The position numbers and the translations under genes were made by a program. From Macrocybe gigantea (taxonomy: Eukaryota > Basidiomycota > Agaricomycetes > Agaricales > Callistosporiaceae), in assembly GCA_011319805.1 (NCBI GenBank), contig SJRY01000308.1, positions 25,001 through 82,500 of the forward strand: a stretch of 57,500 bases of DNA, given 5' to 3'. The notes under the pieces were generated by a model. That model made no database searches. It was given only the letters and a program-made list of their open reading frames with translations, and was not told the origin of the DNA. Below, one piece after another: positions 20,662-30,798 of the stretch (the stretch's first letter is position 1; each line of letters starts with the position of its first letter).

Positions 20662-21804
20662 ATGGCGAAAGTAAGCAACAGTGACTGGGACGAATATTAT
20701 CGGTGGAGGGAGTGAAAAGGATTACCAAAGACAAATGGACCGACTGCTGCAGAGTGGGCCGATTTTGAACAAGCTTGTAGAATCGCAGGAGTCGACCTAG
20801 ACTACTGGAAAGAACAGAGAGAGGAGCGAAGACAGAAACAGCTCCAAGAACAGCAAGCCCAAGTACAAGCACAGCAGACCCAAGAACAACAGATCCAGGA
20901 ACAGGAAAGCCAAGACCAAGAGAACGACGAAGAAACCCCCCAAAGGATGATGACAGAATACAAGGGAATCATCGCCGACTCGAAATCCTTTACAGGAGAT
21001 CAAATGTCCTTCGATATTTGGTGGAGGAAGATGAAACTCTACATAACCGCACATGGAGACCTCACGGATACACAGAAGATTGGAGTGGTCCTGTCTAGAA
21101 TGACTGACGGACCCGGAGCCCACTGGGCATCAAAGAAGATCGACACCACTACCAACCAAAGCACATGGGCCGACTTCATAACCGAGATAGAGACACGATT
21201 CAGCAACGTCATGTCGCCATCACAAGCAGGAAGCAAACTATTCAATATCAGACAGGGAAACCGACCCATCGACAAATTTCTGGATGAATTCATAGACCTT
21301 GCAGGGAAAGCAGGAATGACAGGAACAGCCCCTCGTTTCCTACTCGAGAAGAGCTTAAACCGAAGGACAGCAGAAGCTGTACACTCGATCTCCACACTTC
21401 CAACAGATGGAGATGAATATATCAAGACAGTTTGAGCGATTGGACGAAACATCGATGAACACAGAAATGTGATGAGAGGAGAATTCACAAGCAATCAGTG
21501 CAAGACCGGAAACCCAAGCCGAGGAGCAGGACAGGCCATGGAAGTCGATAAAGTACGAAGCAACAACTGCTTCAACTGCAATAAACCAGGACACCTCTCA
21601 CGAAACTGCCCGGAACCACGAAAAGGAGCAGCAAATGTCACATGTTTCAATTGTGGCTTAAAGGGACACTATGCATGGAACTGCAAGAAGAAGAAGAAAG
21701 GAAAATCCTGGGTCAGAGAAGTGAAAGAAGAAGAAGGAGAGGATGAAGAAGACAAGGATGAAGAAAGCTCTGACAAAGAGGGTTTTGCCGAAGGGTCCGA
21801 CTAG
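20662..21804 (+). pseudogene. Gypsy-B1 gag
   Basis: Starts at ATG 20662 in an excellent context (CACCACCATGGCG). About 380 codons end at TAG 21802-21804. TGA near 20714 (YYRWRE-stop-KGLPK) and near 21433 (KTV-stop-AIGR) replace Arg codons still present in the second copy. After a Gln-rich linker (QEQQAQVQAQQTQEQQ) comes the capsid domain (FDIWWRKMKLYI, LSRMTDGPGAHWA, FITEIETRFSN, FLDEFIDLAGKAGM), which matches the Ty3-type Gag fold. Two zinc knuckles follow: [14 protein letters not shown] and [14 protein letters not shown]. The tail is Lys- then Glu/Asp-rich. Gag would form particles around element RNA. Confidence 0.9.
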
Positions 21805-21829
21805 GAGGTGCTAAATCGTGACCCATACA

Positions 21830-24800
21830 ACTGAAACAGACTCGCTTTGATACCAGATGTAGATCATCCCATACTCTGAAATACACCATTCCTGCCAAGC
21901 AATCTGAAGCACCAAGGAAAACCATCCAAGGGGACAAACCACCAAAGAGAAAGAACTCGCAGTACTAGCGAGGATACGAACACGAAAAGGAATCACAACG
22001 ATAACACCGGAAGTCGATAGCAGAGCAGATAGGACCTGCATCAACACCGCGATAGTAGCAAAAACAGGACTGAAGACATGATGAATCAAGAAGATTCCCA
22101 TCATAAATGCAGATGGATCACCCAACCGCCAGAAAACAGCAGACCGAGTAGCGGAGGTCCACATCGACATTAAAGGACACAAGGAGCACATGGAAGCCAT
22201 CGTACTCAACATCAGAAAAACCGACATGCTACTAGGACATGACTGGCTTGTCTACCACAACCCAACAATCAAATGGAGGACAGGAGAAATTGTCTTTGAC
22301 AGATGCCCTAAAATGTGCAAAATAAACCACCAGACGATTAAGATACAGAAGGTGGCTGAACCAGCAAAAACCACAGCCAGCGACAAGACAGGAACCCAGA
22401 TACCCCCATATCTGATCAGATTCAAACACCTCTTCAAGGAGAAGAACTTTGATCGCTTACCAGACCACAAAGAATGGGACCATGAAATAAACTTAACGAA
22501 GGATGCACCCAAAACGATACCGAGCAAGGTTTATCCGATGACACAGAAAGAACTAGAGGAACTAGATGCCTTTGTCGAAGAAGGATTATGAATAGGAAAA
22601 ATACGCCCATCGAAATCGCCCTACGCAGCACCCTGCTTCTTTGGCAATAAGAAGGATGGAAGCAAATGACTCATCCAAGACTACCGGGAGATAAACAAAT
22701 ATACAGTCAAGACAAGTTCCCACTACCACGCATCAGCGAGCTCCTTGACATATTACAAGGAGCAAAGTACTTTAGCAAGATCGATATCATCTGGGGATAC
22801 AATAACGTGTGCATCCAGAAAGGGGATGAATGGAAGGCAGCCTTCCTAACAGCAAGAGGACTCTTCGAACTGACAGTCATGTATTTTGGGCAGTGCAATG
22901 CACCAGGCACTTTTAGCCGAATGATGGCGAGCCTCTTCCAAGACCAAATACGAAGGAGAGTGTGCATAATCTATATGGATGACATCATAATCATTGGACG
23001 AACACGAGAGGAACTCCAAAAGAACACCATAGAAGTCATGGAAATACTGAACAAGAACGACCTGTTCATCAAAGGACCGAAATGCATCTGGGAATCATCA
23101 AAAGTCCCAGTACTAGGATACATCATAGGAGAAGGGAAGGTAGAAATGGAACCAGAAAAGATCACAGCTGTACAATCCTAGCCAACCCCAAAGATGAAGA
23201 AAGAACTACAAAAGTTCTTGGGATTCACGAACTTTTACTGACGATTCATCAAGGGATATGCAAAGGTCGCTAAACCCCTGATGGAGTTGACTGGAAACAA
23301 AACATTCCAGTGGACAGACAAGCAACAAGGCGCTTTCAAAGAACTGATCTGACATATAACCTCAGCACCCATTCTAGCACTACTACAGACAGAAGGAAAA
23401 TTCTGAGTCGAAACGGACGCCTCAGGATACGCCATTGGAGCGGTACTATCACAACAGCAGAAAGGACTATGGCATCTGATCGCATTCATTTCGAGATGCA
23501 TGACCCCAGCAGAACAAAACTACGAAATCTACGACAAGGAACTTCTTGCGATAATGGTCGCACTAAAACATGGAGACAATACCTCCTCGAAGCTCGAGAG
23601 AAGTTCAAAATATTGACGGATCACAAAAACCTATCATACTTCTGGAAGCCGCAGCGACTCAATTTGAGACAGATTGGCTGGTACCTGAAATTACAAGAAT
23701 ATGACTACGAACTACAACACGTACCAGGAAAGGCAAATGGAAAAGCGGACGTCCTGTCACAGATGGCAGGATATGAAGAAAACCTAGCAGAGAAGGACGA
23801 CATACAAATGATCAAAGAAGCAGCATTCATTCGACATCTGGAAGAGAATAATGAACGAGACTTCGAATTTATGATGTTCGAGGACGAACACCCACGGAAA
23901 GAAGAAGCAGAAAATAACGAGACAATACAAACAAGAGGAATCACAATGATCGAATCCTCAAGGATAGAACAAATTCGACAATGCACATGAAGGGAGACAA
24001 TCGTAACAACAGGACTGAAGGAAAAACCACACTGGTTCACAGAAGACGACCACATCGTATACGTAGGAGGAAAAATCTACGTTCCTCCAGACAACAAACT
24101 GAAGGAAAACATCATGTTTGAACACCACGACACACCTATCGGAGGACACCCAGGGCAATACCGCATGCACGAGCTCATAAGCCGCACCTATTGGTGGCCA
24201 TCAATGCTAACAGACATCAAGAAGTATGTCAATGGATGCGAAACATGTTAGCAAAACAAAATCATCCAACAAAAGAAACATGCACCCCTACACCTGCACG
24301 AAGTGCCACAGCAACCATGGGAAGATATCGGAGTAGATCTCATAGGACCGCTACCCAGCTCGAATGGCCTTAATGCCATCGCCGCAGTCACAGACCGCCT
24401 GACCAAGATGATCCACCTAGTTCCCACAAAGACCGAACTCACAGCAGAAGGTCTCACATGACTATACCGAGACAATGTGTGGCGGCTTCATGGAATCCCA
24501 CGAAAGATCATCAGTGATCGAGGACCCCAGTTCGCAGCACGATTCATGACAGCACTTCTAAAATTACTCGGAACAAAGCAAAATCTATCAACGGCCTATC
24601 ACCCACAGACAGATGGACAGGTGGAGTGATCCCACCAAGAAACGGAAGCCTTCCTCAGAAGCTTCACAAACAACTTACAGGACGATTGGGCAGAATGGAT
24701 AGCAATCGCAGAGTACCAATACAATGACAAAGCACACCAGGGAACGAAGGAGACACCATTCTACCTCAACTATGGAATGCACCCCTGGAAGGGAGAGCCA

Positions 24801-25377
24801 CAGACGACAGAAGGGAATAACCCCACAGCAAAAGACTTCGTCAAAAGAATGAACCAAATATGAAAGGAAGCAAGTGCCGCGCTGCAATATGCACAAATAC
24901 GAGCCAAAGACAATTACAATGTGAGACGAAAACCTGCCTGTGAATACAAGAAAGGAGATAGAGTATGGCTAGAAGCCACCAATATCACAGTCAATCGACT
25001 ATCAAAGAAGTTATCGGCACTCCGATACAGACCATTCAAGGTGGTTGAAAAGAAAGGAGCCTCGGCATATTGCCTGGAACTCCCAGCATCATGGACCCTG
25101 TTTCAAGATACAAGAGCGACCATCACCACCACCCCCTGAAATCATAAATGATGAAGAAGAGTACGAGATAGAAGAGATCCTAAAAAGGAAGAAACAAGAG
25201 AGGGGGACACTATTCCTGGTCAAATGGAAAGGATACGGATACGAAGAGAACACATGGATCAAAGAGAAGGAACTGGGGAATGCGCAGCAAGCTCTAGACC
25301 ACTTCCTAAAGAAGACTGCGAACCAGGATAAAAGGATCACAACAAGAGGGAAGAAGACCAAAAATCGCACTTCATGA
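21830..25377 (+). pseudogene. Gypsy-B1 pol: protease, RT, RNase H, integrase, chromodomain
   Basis: The pol frame is +1 relative to gag and broken by many TGA/TAG codons. Protease has ITPEVDSRADRTCINTAIV, where the catalytic DSG is DSR. RT (about 22560-23230) has SPYAAPCFF, DYREINKYTV, FSKIDI-WGYNN and the catalytic IIYMDDIIII. RNase H has [12 protein letters not shown] (with a TGA just before it) and TDHKNLSYF. Integrase has a GCETC-stop-QNK zinc region, [23 protein letters not shown] and the SHQE block. The chromodomain at 25150-25300 reads YEIEEILKRKK and FLVKWKGYGYEENTWI. Compared with the second copy, 50 bp are missing at 25092/25093, shifting the frame and removing the HSIFNQTLLTPY block before the chromodomain. 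The frame ends at TGA 25375-25377, overlapping the ORF4 start. Confidence 0.92.
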
Positions 25378-25772
25378 CCACCAACGCCCCCATCAGCATC
25401 GACAGCAGCGAGGGCAGCCACGCACCTACCCCCAACCGCCCAAGCGACCTTGAGAATCTGGCAAGGATTCTCAATGCTAGTGACTACATGGACCCCCTCG
25501 CCATCACACTTGGCGCATATATGCGCTATGTTATGACCGTCCACACGCACCTCTGGACCGGGAGAACCCCTGATGGGACCAGCCCCACTGCAGCTGAACA
25601 TATCGCACTTTGCAAGGCGATGGAAATGCTTCGCACAGAAAACTGGCGACTTAAACTCCTCGCCACCACACTCCATCACATCTGCACCTATAATGAAGAG
25701 CTCATTCACACATGGGCCCTGCATGCCGTGACCACCTGGGAGACCAATACTGGGTGGGGACAGCTGGACTAA
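25374..25772 (+). CDS. Gypsy-B1 ORF4, conserved small protein overlapping the pol stop
   Basis: Open frame of 132 codons. Its ATG (25374-25376) overlaps the pol stop in ATGA, a layout that allows termination-reinitiation. The protein has a polar N-terminus (MTTNAPISIDSSEGSHAPTP), then helix-like segments (DLENLARILNASDYM, ITLGAYMRYVMTVHTHLW, AAEHIALCKAMEMLR, LKLLATTLHHI) and ends WETNTGWGQLD. It sits where env-like genes lie in some retroelements, but I see no signal peptide or membrane anchor. The other copy (51908-51510, minus) has the same length, the same ATGA overlap and no stop codon, although pol is dead in both. Function unknown. Confidence 0.75.
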   Translation: MTTNAPISIDSSEGSHAPTPNRPSDLENLARILNASDYMDPLAITLGAYMRYVMTVHTHLWTGRTPDGTSPTAAEHIALCKAMEMLRTENWRLKLLATTLHHICTYNEELIHTWALHAVTTWETNTGWGQLD

Positions 25773-25809
25773 GGTTTTTCGTGAGGATGTGAATCTACAG
25801 AGAGGGTGA

Positions 25810-26129
25810 TGTTACAGACATCGCCCAAAGGACCATTCATTTTCCTATCTTATCTTTCCCACATCCCTTATCTCCCCCGTCATGCTGCGCAGCATGCAGC
25901 CATCAAGTCATTCCACTTCCCTAGTCATTCTGAGTCATCTCTTTCCAGTCTTACTCATCCGCAGTCCACAGCATTGCGCAGCCCATGGTCCGTGCTCAAG
26001 TACTGTAATGTATATAAGGACTCCCAGATGTACCAGTAGTGCTAGGCTTAATATTCCTTTTGCCATCATCTCAAGACCACTCTCGCACTTAGTCTGCCCA
26101 AGTCCTTCTGAGATTCGTCTAGCCTAACA
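25810..26129 (+). repeat. 3' LTR of gypsy-B1
   Basis: TGTTACAGACATC...AGCCTAACA, 320 bp. I saw three differences from the 5' LTR: two near the start and GC/GT near 26039. Confidence 0.95.
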
Positions 26130-26414
26130 CAGAAAGGACAGTGTCAGTTGCCACCCCGACCTGCACTGAAGAAAGTAATATGCACCCACTTCCATCAATC
26201 CCAATCGCTGAAGGTCCTCTTTGACCACACGGCTAATAAAGTCTGGGTCTACCCATGCGATCAGCAAATGAAGATGCTCCCAAAGAACAGGACCCTTACC
26301 AGCTGGATGGCAGACCTGAAAGAAGTCGAAGACTGCTTGGACGTGGCCTGGCAGGCATGGCAGCAGCATCAGGATCAGAAAATCATAGGCAAGGACAAGC
26401 GCGAGCAGAACTAG
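26130..26414 (+). pseudogene. Gypsy-A1 pol tail after the gypsy-B insertion
   Basis: Rejoining 19660 to the base after one target duplication (CTA CAG AAA GGA) puts this segment in frame with the chromodomain. The protein therefore extends about 90 residues further (PPRPALKKVICTHFHQ ... WMADLKEVEDCLDVAW) to the TAG at 26412-26414. I know no domain for this tail. After it come a short spacer and a purine-rich AAGAGGGGGGTAA tract (about 26460-26472), the likely polypurine primer site before the 3' LTR. Confidence 0.7.
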
Positions 26415-26472
26415 AAGGATGATGAGGAAAGAGAACATGATTGCGAGGACGCAATCCCTAAGAGGGGGGTAA

Positions 26473-26888
26473 TGTTACAATTTCAGGATTAATCATTATC
26501 TTGATGATGGGCACGTGACTCAAGAACCACATGACGAACACGTAACAGAAACTGCGATGCAACAAACAAGACACAATGTAACAACTCGAGGAAATCCTAC
26601 AACAACAATGCGTCAGCGCTAGTCAGGGCGAAGGGTTATTACGCAGTACTTGCAGGACAACATGTGGAGTGCAGCCAAATCCTTACTCATACAGACAAGG
26701 GTTGAGGGTTTCATGTAACATAAGAATAGCATAGTCATGGTCCGTGCTCAGTAGTTGTAATGTATAAATACCTAAATTGTATATAGTAGAATCCAGCTTC
26801 GAGCTGGCTAGTAATAGCATTCTTAATCCCCGCCTCTTCTCTTAAGTTAGTTAGAGTGACTTGCATGCAGAGATAGTTTTGCGTAGCA
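26473..26888 (+). repeat. 3' LTR of gypsy-A1
   Basis: 416 bp, starts TGTTACAATTTCAGG and ends TTTTGCGTAGCA, followed by the AACTG target duplication. It shows multiple transition differences from the 5' LTR and keeps more CpG. Confidence 0.93.
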
Positions 26889-26893
26889 AACTG

Positions 26894-27701
26894 GATATTT
26901 AAAATTCTAACCTTGAAAGGTGGATATTTTTTGAGTTGTAACTAGACTGTTATTTTCTTTCAAACCCTCTTCTTCTTCTTCTTTAATCCTTTGTCTTCTT
27001 CTATTAAAAAAATGACCAAAAATCAGAACAGAATCAATGCTAGAAAATATAATCTGGATTATACCTAGGCTGAACTTCAGAATCAGATCCAGAGCTAATC
27101 TTTAAGTCATTTACTTCAGAACCATTTTCATAAGTCCTTTTCAAATGTTTACCTTCATTCTCTAATGTATCAATTAAAGCTTTTGAAAAAGAGATTTAAA
27201 ATCAAATACATATCTTTCTCTATTTAAAATCAAACATATATCTTTCTCTATTTAAAATCAAACACATATCTTTCTCTACTTTTAATCAGTCACTGATGCA
27301 TTCTTTTTGATTGATTATGAGTTATAGCATTTCCTTTGATAAGAACTAAAGGCAAAGACAGCTCAGTGCCTTTGATAATTATTAGAACTTGAAATTCTAG
27401 CATAGCTATAGACTGAATCCAAGAGAATGACTCATCTGCAGCCTTATTGAATTGAAATTGATAGGCTGTGGATAAGTACTCAATCTTGAAATCATTCTAT
27501 AGTATTGGAGAAAAAGATCTGGCCAGATAAAGATTTTGAATCTTGCCAGTAGCTGATAAAATTATTTGCCAATGATGCTGAGGAATATACTCCAAATGAT
27601 AAATTAAAACCATATAAGACATAGTCTTAATTTTCTAAAGATCAAATAATCAGTCCAAGTCTAAAGAAGAAAAAAGAATAAAACCAAAGGGAAAATAGAA
27701 A
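26894..27701. other. AT-rich region right of gypsy-A1
   Basis: Continuation of the AT-rich DNA split by gypsy-A1. A short frame starting near 27012 (MTKNQNRINARKYNLDYT) is soon interrupted, and another string can be followed on the minus strand near 27350-27640. I cannot identify either. It contains a 28-bp tandem repeat. Confidence 0.5.
27196..27284. repeat. 28-bp tandem repeat, three units
   Basis: Three consecutive units of AAATCAAAYAYATATCTTTC followed by TCTATTTA; the last unit is degenerate at its end. Confidence 0.75.
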
Positions 27702-27703
27702 TA

Positions 27704-27914
27704 TAGTAATTCAAAAAACTATTTCAATATTTGGTCAATTTGACTTATATATTAAATAACAAATAGACTAAAATATATAGGATTCTGAGAATATTATATG
27801 ATGTATCCCTGCTTTTTAGCTTTCGATTGAGATATGTATTATATGATTTGGTTTAATAGTTCCCAATATATGGACAATTTAATTAGTTAATACTATTGAA
27901 ATGGTTTTTTTTGC
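27704..27914 (+). repeat. mariner-2 left long inverted repeat
   Basis: Begins TAGTAATTCAAAAAACTATT; corresponds to the reverse complement of 28933-29143 (CAGTGACTCAAAAAACTATT). Confidence 0.8.
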
Positions 27915-27949
27915 TTACAAGATATATATGAATTAGTACTTGGTATAGC

Positions 27950-28797
27950 TTCACTTTGCCTTGATAACAGCCTCCATCCTTCTAAACATACTTTTTATGA
28001 GATTCTAACACACTTTCTTTCCTATTTTATTCCACTCTGCCTCTGCTCTCTTCTATAATTCTAGAATTCCACCTGGTGGAGTCTCATATACTCTGCCAGC
28101 TTCCTTTTGAGATGGTTTCAAAGGTGTTTCATAGAGTTTAGATCAGGGCATTAGGCTGGCCAAAGTATAATAATATACTTATAATCTTCAAGCCATTTAG
28201 TGGCCTTCTTAGACTTCTGTTTGAGGTCATTATCCTGTTGAAAAATAATATTAGCCACCTCCTTACTCTGATACTCCAGACTTCATTGGAGTTCATTCTT
28301 TAAAATCTGAGTATAAAGCTCCCCATCCATCATTTCATCAATTCTGCATTCATATCCCATCCCTTTCCACATTATACAATCCTCTACAGTCCAGTTTTTG
28401 TATGCAATAGCAAAGTCTAGCCTTTCTCTCCAATGCTTCTGATCTAAGTGGGCCTTTTTTTCTTTACCACAGCCTTTATTCCCATACTCTTCAACTTATT
28501 TCAAACTGTTTGAGCAGAGAAAGACTGGTTGGTGACCTTTTAAAGTGATTTAGCCACTTGGACTGCATTTTCAGCTTGTCTAGTGCTAATTAATCAAGTA
28601 GTATAGCAAATGTTGTTTTCAGAAAGCTTGGAAGAGTAGCCTCCAGAGGATTTAGGAAGGTTGAAAGAGTATTTAGAGTGAATTCTAGAGATAGTGGAAG
28701 TGGATAATCTGGTTTTGATAGAGATTTGATAACCAGAATGGCCAGAATCAAGAAGAGAGAGGACTTGGTTAATCTGAGCAGTAGTGGTGTCTTTCAT
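27950..28797 (-). pseudogene. mariner-2 transposase remnant
   Basis: Minus-strand frame beginning MKDTTTAQINQVLSLLDSGH, with a helix-turn-helix (YQISIKTRLSTSTISRIHSK) of the Tc1 kind. After several stops and frameshifts the catalytic core appears: HWRERLDFAIAYKNWTVEDC, then NIIFQQDNDLKQKSKKATKW (second catalytic Asp), then LWPA-stop-CPDLNSMKHL, where the Glu block is degraded. The expected WSDES block with the first catalytic Asp is missing between VEDC and MWKGMGYECR, apparently by deletion. The protein is dead. The element seems related to, but distinct from, mariner-1. Confidence 0.8.
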
Positions 28798-28932
28798 GAT
28801 AATGGTCTGGTTGAAGGGGTTGTTGGATCTTGTTTGTTCTCATTCAAAATAAAATGAACATACATCACATGATAAGACAAATAGAGCCCAACAATTCATG
28901 CAAAAACAGTGAGTTTGTTTTAACATTTCAAT

Positions 28933-29143
28933 AGTAAAAAAACTATTTTAATAGTATCAACTGATTAAATTGTCCATATATTGGGAACCATTAGACCAAA
29001 TCATACAATACATACCTTGATTGAAAGCTAGAAAGTAGGGGTATATCATATAATATTCTCAGAATTCTGTCTCTTTTAGTCCATTTGTTATTTAATATAT
29101 AAGTCAAATTGACCAAATATTGAAATAGTTTTTTGAGTCACTG
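28933..29143 (-). repeat. mariner-2 right long inverted repeat
   Basis: Reverse complement starts CAGTGACTCAAAAAACTATT and parallels the left repeat over about 210 bp, with scattered transitions. Confidence 0.8.
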
Positions 29144-29145
29144 TA

Positions 29146-29460
29146 TATCTGGTCTTTCAATCAACTTGTCATATATTGAAGTTGGCTGGTATTCCACAGA
29201 TATAGGAGATTCTTCTGAAATCTTGACTAGTAAAGTATTATATCAATAAGCAAAATAAATCAGTTTAAAAATTAAAAAAATAAAACTTATTAGTATAAAC
29301 TCTATTTATACAAATACTAGCTATGTCTGGTAACATTCTCCAAGCTGCACAAACCCACATAGCATTCTTGAAATAAACAGCCAAAATATTGAAATTGTCA
29401 TAGTCTCATTGCAATTTCTGATGAGTTCCAGCAATTCTCTTGATATTTAATTGATATTGC
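29146..29460. other. AT-rich spacer, nothing recognised
   Basis: About 315 bp between mariner-2 and the partial gypsy-A2 LTR; no coding frame or repeat boundary seen. Confidence 0.5.
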
Positions 29461-29849
29461 TATTACAATTTCAAAGCCAATTGTTATCTTAACAACAGAT
29501 ATGTGACACACCAACCACATGATGAACACATAACACAAGACATGATGTGAGACTCTGAAATAACCCTATAATGATGATGCATCAGTATTCACCAGGGCAT
29601 AGGTTTACAGTGCAGCACCTGGAGGATATTACAAGGAGCACAGTCAATCCTGACTCATACAACTTAGGGTTGAGGGTTTTCATAGCATGAGAATAGTGTG
29701 CAATATAAAATGTAATAATATATAAATATGTAGAATTTGTATGATAGAACCCAGCTTCAAGCTGGCTAAATACTAGCATCCTTCTCACTGCCTCCTACTC
29801 TCTTTGGAAGATTGAGTGACTTGCATACAGTTTTGGGTTTTGTGTAGCA
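29461..29849 (+). repeat. LTR of gypsy-A2
   Basis: Starts TATTACAATTTC (TG end decayed to TA) and ends TTGTGTAGCA; about 389 bp because of small deletions relative to the 416-bp LTRs. Confidence 0.8.
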
Positions 29850-30798
29850 AAAGCTCAAAGCTATCACTATGCACCTCACACCTGCTACTCTCTACCGAAG
29901 CCCTTCCTTCATTGCCTAATAGCCCCAAGTGCTATGTGACCATAGGAATCTGCTGCATCATCCCACCTCTTTGACCTTCAGTTACTAATATTTCTACTTT
30001 CAATTCCTATTCCCTACCTTATGCCAACTCCATATTCTGGTCTCTGTCTGAGGTCCTTGTTCATTGCACTTGAACATGTGAGAGGACTAGAGGTAATGTT
30101 GAATCTGACCCCATCTGAATTGAATATCTAAAGGCTGTGCTAGGGTGATCTTCAGAGAGCCCTACCATGCATTTGACTAGGTAGTTTGTTAATCCTGGAT
30201 ATACCTAAGCAAGAGAGACCAAAGGACTTGGATATGTGGATAGTCCCCACTCATCGATCCTTCTCAAACATGCCCATTGAAGATCATTATTGGAAATGTA
30301 TCGTTGACCTGAAATAAGAAAGAGATTGCCAGACCACTGGGATCCCTAACAATAAAACCTTTCTTGACTGCTGTTTAGAGCATCCCTATAACTACAGAGA
30401 TTTGAGCTGACCCTTCTGCAGTTTAACAGGCACCCTTCCTTTTCTCAGATAAACCAAAGCAGGAGTCGACAGTTGCATGCTGCCTGCATGGTACTAATTT
30501 ACTCTTCTATTGGACATAATCACCCAGTTTCCAACCTCTCCTCTTTCTGCACAAAGATCTGCCACAACCCTCTCTACTGACAATATATCAACTACACCCT
30601 TGTTTTAAAGAACCTCCATCTCCAAAACCATGTAGTTGAGGTTGAATACAAATATTAGACCAGCTACTACCCAAATCTACCCTCTTGATACCTTGGCCCT
30701 AACTTTACTTGGGACAAAGACCCCTCTGAACTCTGCTTCTACCTCCAACTCCCCATATGCCAATGACCTCACTGAGAAACTCCCAAGTGATACCTATA

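Larger units (their letters stand above)
19661..26129 (+). mobile_element. Gypsy-B1: complete Ty3/gypsy element with two extra ORFs
   Basis: A 6469-bp element with 320-bp LTRs (19661-19980 and 25810-26129) and a perfect 5-bp target duplication CAGAA (19656-19660 and 26130-26134), inserted in the C-terminal coding region of gypsy-A1. I noticed only about three differences between its LTRs, so it is young. Order: LTR, ORF0, gag, pol with chromodomain, ORF4, polypurine tract (ACAGAGAGGGTGA, 25797-25809), LTR. Gag and pol carry nonsense codons, mainly TGA at ancestral CGA, and pol has a 50-bp deletion. Related sequences in this window: solo LTRs at 18768 and 41316, an LTR fragment at 36889, and a second copy from 51153. 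Confidence 0.95.
13234..26888 (+). mobile_element. Gypsy-A1: Ty3/gypsy chromovirus-type element with nested insertions
   Basis: It has two LTRs of 416 bp each (13234-13649 and 26473-26888), TG...CA ends and a perfect 5-bp target duplication AACTG (13229-13233 and 26889-26893). The internal region encodes Gag, protease, RT, RNase H, integrase, a GPY/F-like region, a chromodomain and a C-terminal tail. Two later insertions break it: a solo gypsy-B LTR (18768-19087) and a full gypsy-B (19661-26129). Without them the element is about 6.86 kb, normal for the family. The two LTRs differ at many positions, mostly transitions, so it is older than gypsy-B. All main frames carry nonsense codons, many of them TGA where CGA is expected. 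Confidence 0.95.
27704..29143 (-). mobile_element. Second Tc1/mariner-like element with about 210-bp inverted repeats (mariner-2)
   Basis: A 1440-bp element flanked by TA (27702-27703 and 29144-29145). Unlike mariner-1, its inverted repeats are about 210 bp long (27704-27914 and 28933-29143) and diverged. It contains a decayed minus-strand transposase. The whole element is very AT-rich, so it is older than mariner-1. Confidence 0.85.

Noticed and set aside
25089..25724. 211-codon minus-strand frame over gypsy-B1 pol end and ORF4
   Set aside because: It is antisense to the chromodomain and ORF4, with no recognisable domain; the sense frames explain the conservation.
25806..26039. Open frame of 77 codons in the gypsy-B LTR, also seen at 19558-19890, 41406-41636 and 51243-51476
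   Set aside because: It lies wholly or partly in LTR sequence, contains the TATA region and occurs in solo LTRs; it is a shadow of the repeat, not a gene.
13234..26888. A single giant 13.7-kb retrotransposon
   Set aside because: Internal LTR pairs with their own target duplications show it is a 6.9-kb element with two later insertions.
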